In this document: positions 1-6,767 of the stretch, piece by piece
Layout of the letters: each line of letters opens with the position of its first letter
Numbering within the stretch: position 1 is the stretch's first letter
Assembly: GCA_014584395.1 (NCBI GenBank)
Contig: JACTMY010000018.1
Coordinates: 156,342-220,341, forward strand
Length of the DNA stretch: 64,000 nucleotides
Direction: 5' to 3'
Source of the DNA: Planctomycetota bacterium
GTDB lineage: Bacteria > Planctomycetota > Planctomycetia > Gemmatales > HRBIN36
Translations under genes and position numbers: made by a program
The notes under the pieces: generated by a model
Database searches by the model: none
Told to the model about the DNA's origin: nothing
The model's input: the letters and a program-made list of their open reading frames with translations, nothing else

Positions 1-1856
1 TAGCCGCCCATGGGCGTGCACAGGTCGTGGAAGATGTAACTGGCGAGCCGGGAGGCCACTTCCCGCGGCGAATCCGGCGTTCGATGGCTGACCCGCGCCA
101 TGTAGACGGCTTGCGAAGGCGCGTCCGGATCCCGCAACTGAATCCCCTGGCCGTATTCCCCCACGAACTCCGCCTGCGTCGACGTGAAATGATGCAACTC
201 GGTGAGCGTGGCATAGACGTTGGCCCGCTCCTCGACCGGCGTGGCGTTATCCGCGGGAGCCCCCATGTATAAAAACGAAATGATGTCTTGCTGCTCCAGC
301 CCCATTTCTTGCATCAGCCGCTTGAGCGTGTAGCACAGGTCGACAAGCATGCCGCTGCCCGTGCCGCCTCCCGCCGCCGCGAAGATATAAACTTGGGGCA
401 GGTCCGAGCGGCGGCGAATGGATAATTGCCGCTCCGTCTCATCCAACAGACCGGGTTCGAGCAAGGCTTGCAATTCCCGCTTCAACCGGGCCACGATGCG
501 CAAGTAGCCGTCCACGAACGCCAAGCGTCCCAACATGCGGCTGCCGCTGACTTCTAGGGAACGCGGCATCTCGTAAAACTTCTCCATGGGGAGCCACGTG
601 AGAAGCTGCTCGAAGGACTGCCGCGAGCGCCGATAATGGCCCACGGCCTTCAAGGGTGTATGCAACACTTCCGTCGGCGACAGGGCTTGCTCCGGCGTTC
701 CCAGGGATGCGTTGGTGATGTCCTTGGGGTCCGAGTCGATGTAGAGCATGCGCCAGATCGGCAATTTTTCCATGCTCCCAAAGCGATCCACGGCCCGGCA
801 ACGCAAGGCTTGCAGCGATTCCCGGCCGAATCGCCCCAGGCCAATGAGCAGCGTCGGACGGAGCGAGCCGCCCGTGACGAATTGCCCGGGGGGATAGCTG
901 CCCAGGCCGGCCTTGGGTTTGGCTTGGGCGTCATTGAAGACCGCTTGCACCTGGGGATCGAGGAAAATGTCTTCCATCGTCTCCCATTTGCGGGCTCCCG
1001 GGGTGGCCTGGATCAAGGCCCGAATGAAATCCTTGCAGGAAGGCCAACGATCCTCCGGCTTCTTGGCCAGAGCCTTGGCTACGATGGTTCGATCGGTCAC
1101 CGGCAACGGCTCCAGTTCCGGCTCCATCTGCGTGTGCTGCATCATCAATTGCCGAGCGTTTTTGCCTTTGAAGGGCAAGCTGCCGGTCAGCAATTCCTGA
1201 TAGACGATGGCCAGGCTGTATTGATCGCTGTGCTGGCTCAAGCCGCCGGTAAACGTTTCCGGGGCCGCGTAGACCGGCGTGACGCCGCCCATGAGGCCCG
1301 TAGTGGGGCTGATCGTCGTGCGCCCTTCCAGGGCCTTAACCAGCCCAAAATCAGCTACCTTGACGCGATTGCTCACCAAAAACAAATTGCTCGGCTTAAT
1401 GTCGAGATGCTGAAGATTGTGCTGCCGGTTCATCAAGTCCAAGGCTTCAGCGGCGTCGCGCAGGTAGCCCAGCAATTCGTTGCGGTCGATGCCCACCAGC
1501 CCCTTGTTGCGGTTTTCCACGAAGACGTCATGGAGGTCCTTGTCCGCCAATTCCATGACGATGACCAACTCGCCCTTGATGTCCTCGACGCGCTCGATGG
1601 AGAGCAGGAAGGGATGGCGAATGTTCTTGACCCGCTCCAGAGCCGCCATTTCCTGTTCGGCGCGCACGCCTTCCACGTCCAGGGCATGCAAATTGCCATA
1701 GACAAATTTGATGGCTTTGAAGATGCCGCCGGGGGCCTCGCATTTCCAGACCTCGCCAAAGCCACCGTTTCCCAAAGGTTCGATCAATCGATACCCTGAA
1801 ATAGGCTCGACGTTTGGCTCTTTCACCAACGGCACCGATTCGGGTCCATGGATCAT
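1..1856 (-). CDS. Ser/Thr protein kinase fused to a tubulin-like GTPase domain (3' end cut by window)
   Basis: The gene reads leftward and runs off the window, so the C-terminus is missing; about 618 codons are visible. Residues 20-280 are a Hanks-type kinase: glycine loop GNGGFGEVW (29-37), ATP-binding Lys50, catalytic loop HLDIKPSN (150-157; HRD has become HLD but the aspartate is kept), DFG at 169-171 and YAAPE after it. A second domain follows from about residue 330; its AAAGGGTGSG (493-502) is the phosphate-binding G-box of tubulin/FtsZ-fold GTPases, in the style of the bacterial tubulin-like family (Pfam Tubulin_2). No membrane segment is seen between the domains. ATG at 1856 is chosen because AGAGAAG lies about 12 bases upstream and the kinase fold starts 20 residues later. 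The kinase call is safe; the GTPase call rests on the G-box and its setting. The cellular role is unknown. Confidence 0.9.
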   Translation of the reverse strand, partial: MIHGPESVPLVKEPNVEPISGYRLIEPLGNGGFGEVWKCEAPGGIFKAIKFVYGNLHALDVEGVRAEQEMAALERVKNIRHPFLLSIERVEDIKGELVIVMELADKDLHDVFVENRNKGLVGIDRNELLGYLRDAAEALDLMNRQHNLQHLDIKPSNLFLVSNRVKVADFGLVKALEGRTTISPTTGLMGGVTPVYAAPETFTGGLSQHSDQYSLAIVYQELLTGSLPFKGKNARQLMMQHTQMEPELEPLPVTDRTIVAKALAKKPEDRWPSCKDFIRALIQATPGARKWETMEDIFLDPQVQAVFNDAQAKPKAGLGSYPPGQFVTGGSLRPTLLIGLGRFGRESLQALRCRAVDRFGSMEKLPIWRMLYIDSDPKDITNASLGTPEQALSPTEVLHTPLKAVGHYRRSRQSFEQLLTWLPMEKFYEMPRSLEVSGSRMLGRLAFVDGYLRIVARLKRELQALLEPGLLDETERQLSIRRRSDLPQVYIFAAAGGGTGSGMLVDLCYTLKRLMQEMGLEQQDIISFLYMGAPADNATPVEERANVYATLTELHHFTSTQAEFVGEYGQGIQLRDPDAPSQAVYMARVSHRTPDSPREVASRLASYIFHDLCTPMGG

Positions 1857-2239
1857 GTAATTCAAAATCTTCTCTGAGACACAAGGGCGATGTGGGTTAC
1901 CGGTTAACCGCACTTCTCGACCATCAGGGACGCTTGCAAGTCCTGACTGAAAAGAATCATTTCATCCATCTTACGTCACGTTCTCTCAGGCCAGAAGTGA
2001 AAAATTGGCTTTCGTCGAAATCATGGCACTTTTCTGATAATTTGATCCTGACTGAATGGCATCTGACTTCATGCATGGGTTGATTTTCGTCCACAGGCAA
2101 AGATGCCTCATTCATTTATTAACCATGTGCATGGGATAAACTTGAATAAACGACCGTAACACGGTCGCAAGCTGAGGATCATCAGCCATGGCATGCCAAC
2201 GACCTTCCAAGGATGGCCGGTTGAATTGGGCGTGAGATC

Positions 2240-2309
2240 TCTCAGATATGCAGGAATTGAACCTTTGAAATGACGGTGAGTTATCTCAGATTCGCAGGGA
2301 TTGAACCTT
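2240..2309. repeat. two imperfect 26-base direct repeats, 44-base period
   Basis: Bases 2240-2265 and 2284-2309 match at 23 of 26 positions, sharing TCTCAGAT, GCAGG and ATTGAACCTT. The second copy ends inside the -35 box of tRNA-Glu. Read on the minus strand, the shared part GGTTCAAT resembles a tRNA T-loop, so the copies could be relics of tRNA 3' ends. Two copies are too few to call a CRISPR. Confidence 0.55.
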
Positions 2310-2336
2310 GACGCACCCAAAGGTGTCGCTTAGATA
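2308..2336 (+). promoter_or_regulatory. sigma70-type promoter of tRNA-Glu
   Basis: A -35 box TTGACG (2308-2313) and a -10-like TAGATA (2331-2336) are separated by exactly 17 bases. Transcription would begin about 7 bases before the mature 5' end of the tRNA. Confidence 0.6.
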
Positions 2337-2349
2337 GAGATAGAGAGAC

Positions 2350-2422
2350 GCCCCCATCGTCTAGTGGCCTAGGATATCTGGTTCTCAGCCAGAGGACAGG
2401 GGTTCGAGTCCCCTTGGGGGTA
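2350..2422 (+). tRNA. tRNA-Glu (anticodon CTC)
   Basis: This is a complete 73-base cloverleaf. Acceptor GCCCCCA pairs with TGGGGGT (first pair G-U), with discriminator A. The anticodon stem TCTGG/CCAGA encloses loop TTCTCAG with anticodon CTC, which reads GAG. The T arm is GGGG-TTCGAGT-CCCC. The 3' CCA is not encoded. Confidence 0.97.
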
Positions 2423-2616
2423 CTGAGCATCGAAGCAAGCAGCTTTAACGAAGAGCAGGGATCGGCACAAGGTGGGTGCTGGTTCCTGCTTGCGTTGTTT
2501 GGTGCAAGCTGTTGCTTTACCCTGCCATCTCTTGCCGTCCAGTTGGCTTGAAATCGCGTGGTTCACCCTCTCGGTTATTTACCGAAGCATGCAATGCGCT
2601 GAAACCGCGCCAAGCT

Positions 2617-2877
2617 TTAGGAACGATAAATGTCCTTTCGATGGGCTACCCGAACTACCAGCACGATCAAGGCTTCATCCTGGATGGTGTACACGACGCC
2701 GTACTGACCGATGCGGATGCGCTAGAGATCCTCCGCGCCTTGCAGTTTCAGGGAACCAGCAGGCCGGGGATCGTCGGCCAAGTCGTCTGCCGCGGCAACG
2801 ATCCGCCGCTGCACGCTCACCGGCAGTTTACGCAGGGTCTTGTCCGCCGCTGGTTTGAAGACGACGACACAGGGCAT
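2617..2877 (-). pseudogene. RelE/ParE-family toxin interrupted by an in-frame TAG
   Basis: Reading leftward from ATG at 2877, the frame encodes a typical 86-residue RelE/ParE-superfamily toxin (an mRNA interferase or gyrase poison fold): N-terminal VVVFKPAADKTLRKLP, then SLKLQGAEDL, RIRIGQYGVVYTI and a C-terminal HRKDIYRS. Codon 52 (bases 2722-2724) is TAG exactly where the family has tyrosine in the LYRIRIG strand. The rest of the frame is intact to TAA at 2617, so one base change explains the break. The start lies one base after the stop of the antitoxin-like gene, as in a translationally coupled toxin-antitoxin pair. A truncated 51-residue product would lack half the fold. A sequencing error is the main alternative. 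Confidence 0.85.
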
Positions 2878-2878
2878 G

Positions 2879-3118
2879 TCACGTCATTCCCAGTCGCTTC
2901 TTGATGTCTTTCAGGGGAACGCCCCCTTTTTCCTTCAGGGCTTTGCGCGCCGCCTTGATGTCCTGCTCTTACTCGAGGCGTTCCAAGAGGGCCAGGTCTT
3001 CCATCGACACCAGTGCCGCAACGCCCTTGCTGCGCCGTTCCAAGACGATGCGTTCGCCGGCGTAAGCCACGCGGTTCAAGGCATCGGCCAGGTTGTTGCG
3101 AATAGCCACGACGTTCAT
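2879..3118 (-). pseudogene. Phd/YefM-family antitoxin interrupted by an in-frame TAA
   Basis: The ATG at 3118 is preceded by a strong AAGGAGAA. The first 49 codons encode a Phd/YefM DNA-binding fold (NVVAIRNNLADALNRVAYAG, then ERIVLERRSKGVAALVSMED and LLERLE). Codon 50 (2969-2971) is TAA; the same frame then continues with EQDIKAARKALKEKG and PLKDIKKRLGMT to TGA at 2879. This tail is what such antitoxins use to wrap and neutralise the toxin. The first half, with the predicted DNA-binding surface, would still be made and could still bind the operator. The partner toxin begins one base further on and is also interrupted. Confidence 0.82.
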
Positions 3119-3378
3119 GATGCGTTCTCCTTCCATGATGTCTTTGACGGATCCGCCGTTGGCCATTGTCATTAATCCGTCTGCTGGCGCACCGCATGCT
3201 GCGCTAACCGACGTTGGAATCGTAGAATGCTCAAGAGCCTTCTCAGTGGGTGTAAATCGTTTGGATATAGGCTGATCGATGGCAACGCCTGCTTGGTCCA
3301 AGCTGGCTTTGCGTGTTTCATGCCGCTTGGCTGGCGTTGTTTCTCGTAAACGCTTCCACATAAATTAAAGCTTCGTTC

Positions 3379-4509
3379 ATGACCACGTTCCGATACTTTG
3401 CGACCTGCGCCAAGGGATTGGAACCCGTCCTCCACAAGGAGCTGGCAGCGCTCGGCGCGGCGCAAGTGGAGCCGAGCCGCGGCGGCGTGGCATTTGCGGG
3501 GGATCAGCTTCTGCTTTACCAGGCCAATCTGGAACTGCGCACGGCCATCCGGGTTCTCAAGCCCATCCTGAACGCCCACGTGGAATCGCCCGAAGAGCTG
3601 TATGACGCGGTCCGATCCGTCGACTGGACCCAATGGTTGACGCCGGATCATACCTTGGCCGTGGACGCCAATGTCCGCGATTCAAGGATCACCCATTCCC
3701 ATTATGCCGCTTTGAAAACCAAGGATGCCATTTGCGATTGGTTCGTGGACCGCGTTGGGCGCAGGCCCAGCGTGGACGTGGAATGCCCCATGGTGGGATT
3801 CAATTTGCACCTCTATCGCAACGAGATGGTCCTTAGCCTCGACAGTTCCGGCGAGTCGCTGCACAAGCGCGGCTACCGACCCATCCAAACGAAAGCTCCC
3901 TTGAACGAGGCCCTCGCCGCGGGGCTGGTGTTGCTGAGTGAATGGCAGCCGCTCTGCCCGCTGGTCGATCCGATGTGCGGCTCGGGGACGATCCTCATCG
4001 AGGCTGCGATGATCGCGCTGCGGCATCCTCCGCGGTTGACTCGGAAACGCTTTGGCTTTCAGGGCTGGCTCGATTTTGACATTCAATCGTGGACGGCACT
4101 GCGCGATGAAGCGCGGTCAAAAATCGGCCATCAACTGCCCGCCCCCATTCTGGGTTCCGATATTCGGAGCGATGCCATCGCCTTTGCCAACAAAAATGCC
4201 AAGGCAGCCGGGTTCGGTCATTTGCTTCACTTCGAGCGCAAGGCGTTGCAAGAATGGCATCCCCCGGTGCGTGATCCAGGATTCATCCTTGTCAATCCGC
4301 CTTACGGTGAGCGCTTGGGTGAACCCCAAGCCGTGGAGCCTATTTACCAAACCATGGCCAAGGTGTTCACGGCGCGGGCCAAAGGCTGGACAGTTTTTAT
4401 TTTCAGTGGCAATGAGAGATTTGAGCAGATCTTTCCCATCGCCCCCTTTACCAGAATACCCCTTTTTAATGGCAGAATACCATGTCAGCTACTTGGCTAT
4501 AAAATGTAG
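3379..4509 (+). CDS. THUMP-domain class I SAM-dependent RNA methyltransferase (RlmL/YpsC type)
   Basis: This 376-residue protein has the architecture of the N-terminal half of RlmL, the 23S rRNA m2G methyltransferase: an N-terminal ferredoxin-like plus THUMP RNA-binding region (about 1-160) and a Rossmann methyltransferase domain. Visible motifs are the SAM-binding DPMCGSGTILIEA (about 197-209), an acidic DIRSDAIAFANKNA segment (motif II) and the catalytic NPPYGERLGE (about 307-316), which flips the target base. The RlmK half is absent, as in the single-domain YpsC group. It is expected to act in the cytoplasm on rRNA. It stands alone, with toxin-antitoxin remains upstream and a 427-base gap downstream. 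Family assignment is strong; the exact methylated nucleotide is not visible. Confidence 0.9.
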   Translation: MTTFRYFATCAKGLEPVLHKELAALGAAQVEPSRGGVAFAGDQLLLYQANLELRTAIRVLKPILNAHVESPEELYDAVRSVDWTQWLTPDHTLAVDANVRDSRITHSHYAALKTKDAICDWFVDRVGRRPSVDVECPMVGFNLHLYRNEMVLSLDSSGESLHKRGYRPIQTKAPLNEALAAGLVLLSEWQPLCPLVDPMCGSGTILIEAAMIALRHPPRLTRKRFGFQGWLDFDIQSWTALRDEARSKIGHQLPAPILGSDIRSDAIAFANKNAKAAGFGHLLHFERKALQEWHPPVRDPGFILVNPPYGERLGEPQAVEPIYQTMAKVFTARAKGWTVFIFSGNERFEQIFPIAPFTRIPLFNGRIPCQLLGYKM

Positions 4510-4936
4510 ATAGCGATCTGTTTATAATATGTGGCAAAATGCTACACAATGTCGCGAATCGAACCTATTGATCTTTGATTGCGTAGTTAAATTTAAGTTC
4601 GCAGCAAGTTTTTGATCCATGATCGTTATAGATTTGTACTAGCGGATTTGACTTACCCATGACACAGCGTAGGATATGACGAACCTCATCGCCTAGGCAA
4701 CCTATCAGATTCGTAAATTCGTGGTCGAAAAAAGCCGCCCGATTCGACCCTATTGCAAAACCAACCGCAACTTTAAACGAAGAGCCTCAAGAGTCGGCTT
4801 CGTGGGTTGGTCAAATCAGTTTGCATTTTTGTGAGTTGGGTTCAGCGGCGTTAAAGTTGGCATGCTAATTGCGGTCTATAACGTGCTGACTTTTTTAATC
4901 CCGTGGAAAGGTATAATTCGTCAAGGAGGATGACCC
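4510..4936. other. A+T-rich intergenic region with a candidate structured element and the csrA promoter
   Basis: No gene is seen in these 427 bases. A two-tier inverted repeat lies at 4760-4811: outer arms ACCAACC/GGTTGGT and inner arms CGAAG-ag-CC/GGCTTCG. A short A+T-rich stretch follows it. The loop lacks the GGA motif that a CsrA-binding decoy RNA would need. A TATAAT (4912-4917) 20 bases before csrA is a good -10 box; the -35 is poor. Confidence 0.5.
4912..4917 (+). promoter_or_regulatory. -10 box of csrA
   Basis: A perfect TATAAT sits 20 bases upstream of the csrA start, with a T-rich stretch in the -35 region but no consensus hexamer. The Shine-Dalgarno AAGGAGG (4923-4929) contains the GGA that CsrA proteins recognise, so autoregulation at this site is possible. 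Confidence 0.5.
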
Positions 4937-5194
4937 ATGCTCGTGCTCAGTCGTAAACCAGGTCAACGCATATTCATCGGCAATGATATCAGCGTCACGG
5001 TGGTCGCCGTGAGCGGCAATCACGTGCGCCTTGGGTTCCAAGCCCCCCAACACATGCCGATTCGCAGAGAAGAGATCTGCTTCCAATCGCCCCTCATCGA
5101 GGAGCCAGCCCCTGCGGATGGATCGAAGCGTTTTCGCAAGGTCAAGAACCCCGAAACGAATGAGATCACCTACGAGGAAATGTACTCGATCTAA
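4937..5194 (+). CDS. csrA: carbon storage regulator CsrA
   Basis: CsrA is a dimeric RNA-binding protein that blocks or stabilises mRNAs at GGA motifs near the ribosome binding site. The product starts with the hallmark MLVLSRKPGQRIFIG, followed by beta strands ISVTVVAVSGNHVRLGF and the RNA-contacting segment APQHMPIRREEI. At 85 residues it is about 20 longer than the E. coli protein; the extra C-terminal tail (KRFRKVKNPETNEITYEE) is charged and of unknown use. The start is fixed by AAGGAGG 7 bases upstream. No flagellar genes or FliW lie nearby, unlike many csrA loci, so its targets cannot be read from context. Confidence 0.95.
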   Translation: MLVLSRKPGQRIFIGNDISVTVVAVSGNHVRLGFQAPQHMPIRREEICFQSPLIEEPAPADGSKRFRKVKNPETNEITYEEMYSI

Positions 5195-5211
5195 TGGTGC
5201 AAGGGGATTGT

Positions 5212-6609
5212 TCAATAAGCATTCTTGTTGACGATCCCCTTCCACACAGTCAGCCACATGATCCGCAGGTCAAACCAGGGATTCCAATGGTTGATGTAGT
5301 AGAGATCGTGCTGAATCCGCTTGCGTAATGACGTGTTGCCCCGCCAGCCGTTCACCTGCGCCCATCCCGTGATCCCCGCCTTCATCGCATGCCGCACCAT
5401 GTAGTTCGGGACCGTCTTGCGGAACTTCTCGATAAACACGGGCCGTTCGGGCCGGGGGCCGACCAGGCTCATCTCCCCCGTGAGCACATTAAACAACTGC
5501 GGCAATTCATCCAGGCTGGTTTTTCTGAGGAAGGTTCCCAAGGCCGTGCGCCGTGGATCATTCGCCTTGGCCCAGACCGCGCCGGTCTGCGCCTCGGCGT
5601 CGACGCGCATGGTCCTGAACTTGAGCATGTTGAACGAGACGCCGTTGAGGCCGCAGCGTTCCTGCCGAAAGAGGATCGGTCCCTTGCTGGAGAGCTTGAC
5701 CAACAAGGCGATCAACAGCATCAAAGGCGCAAGCAACACCAGCGCCGTGAGCGACAACACGACGTCCATGGATCGCTTCACGAAGACGTTCAAGCCATGG
5801 TGTGGATTTTCCCGCAGGCCGACGACCGTCAGTCCATCGAGAGCGGTGGTCTTGAAGGAGATCGCCGCCATGGAAGGCACGTCCAAAACCAGCCGCACGT
5901 CCACATAGCTGGCGCTGAGCACTTCAAAGACCCGGCGGGCATCGTGATAGCGTTGGAACGGCAAGGCGATGAAGACGTGGCCGACGTGGTGCTGCTCGAC
6001 GAGCCGCGGCAAGTCGCTGATGCCGCCCAGGATGTTCAGGTCGCTCGCCCAGGAAGAGGGTTGATCCTCGACGTACCCCACCGCGTACATCCCCGTCCAA
6101 CTGGCGTGGCGCAAAGCGCGGGCCATTCGCCTGGCTTCCCGCCCGGTCCCCACGATCAGGGCCGGCTGCGCGTTAAACCCCTGCCGGCGATAATAACGAA
6201 TCACATGCCAAGAAGCCCGGCGGGCCGCCAGGACGCCAAAGAGCGCAAGGCCATAGAAAAAGGCCATCGTTAATCGGGATTCATAAGGGTCTTGCCGATA
6301 AAACACTGCGGCAAGGATGAGCAGCAAGAGCAGCGAGACGCCCTTGAACACGCTCACCAATTCCTCGCGATAGCGGCGCAGGCGATTGACGTCGTACATC
6401 CCCGCCAAGTGGAAGGCGACCGGCCCGAGCAAGCACAGCATCGGCAAATGCTCCAGGCACTGATTGAAGCTGGGCGCTTCCTTCGACACGCTGACCCAAC
6501 CGGACTGGAAACGGAACCAGTAAGCCGCCAGCCAGGACAGCCCGATGATGAGCACATCCCAACCCAAAAACCAAAGCACCAAGAGTTGACGACTGGGTTT
6601 GATCAGCAT
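5212..6609 (-). CDS. polyprenyl glycosylphosphotransferase (WcaJ-type exopolysaccharide initiating sugar transferase)
   Basis: This inner-membrane enzyme would transfer a sugar-1-phosphate from a nucleotide sugar to undecaprenyl phosphate, the first step of exopolysaccharide repeat synthesis. The 465-residue protein has about four N-terminal membrane segments, a nucleotide-binding-like middle domain (ALIVGTGREARRMARA), a fifth hydrophobic segment, then the catalytic domain with GPILFRQERCG, FKFRTM-like LKFRTM, TSLDELPQLFNVLTGEMS, VGPRPERP and WAQVNGWRG. ATG at 6609 is preferred because the first membrane segment begins ten residues later and GGAAG lies upstream; an open frame continues to 6735. 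It is transcribed away from the TPR, MBOAT and SGNH genes, which are probably part of the same polymer system. Confidence 0.9.
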   Translation of the reverse strand: MLIKPSRQLLVLWFLGWDVLIIGLSWLAAYWFRFQSGWVSVSKEAPSFNQCLEHLPMLCLLGPVAFHLAGMYDVNRLRRYREELVSVFKGVSLLLLLILAAVFYRQDPYESRLTMAFFYGLALFGVLAARRASWHVIRYYRRQGFNAQPALIVGTGREARRMARALRHASWTGMYAVGYVEDQPSSWASDLNILGGISDLPRLVEQHHVGHVFIALPFQRYHDARRVFEVLSASYVDVRLVLDVPSMAAISFKTTALDGLTVVGLRENPHHGLNVFVKRSMDVVLSLTALVLLAPLMLLIALLVKLSSKGPILFRQERCGLNGVSFNMLKFRTMRVDAEAQTGAVWAKANDPRRTALGTFLRKTSLDELPQLFNVLTGEMSLVGPRPERPVFIEKFRKTVPNYMVRHAMKAGITGWAQVNGWRGNTSLRKRIQHDLYYINHWNPWFDLRIMWLTVWKGIVNKNAY

Positions 6610-6767
6610 TCCTTGCTTCCGATCATGGCTGGGGTTTTCCTGTTTTGCCACGCTTATTAAGCCGCCCCCGCGGTTTTTCGTCAAGCCGAGGTCTGATCCA
6701 CCTGAGCGGGGTTCACGCTCCAGGCAAACTTCCAAGCAAACCTGCTTTCCATACCTCTTATAATGAG

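Larger units (their letters stand above)
1857..2349. other. intergenic region upstream of the kinase gene and tRNA-Glu
   Basis: I see no convincing gene in these 493 bases, which are A+T-richer than the flanks. The region must hold the leftward promoter of the kinase gene. It also contains the 12-mer CTGAGACACAAG (1874-1885), which recurs at 26377 and, without its first base pair, at 13281. Two imperfect direct repeats and the tRNA-Glu promoter occupy the right end and are listed separately. Confidence 0.6.

Noticed and set aside
636..1799. Long open frame opposite the kinase gene
   Set aside because: It is the antisense shadow of a gene with clear kinase motifs; its product is His-, Gln- and Arg-rich with no family features.
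2240..2309. Possible CRISPR
   Set aside because: Only two imperfect repeats with an 18-base gap and no cas genes in the window.
2369..2566. 65-codon frame on the minus strand across tRNA-Glu
   Set aside because: Its last 20 residues are simply the antisense of the tRNA, a common false protein.
2617..3118. Stop codons read as selenocysteine, pyrrolysine or programmed readthrough
   Set aside because: Two different stops (TAG, TAA) at ordinary positions of the fold and no recoding element; plain decay is simpler.
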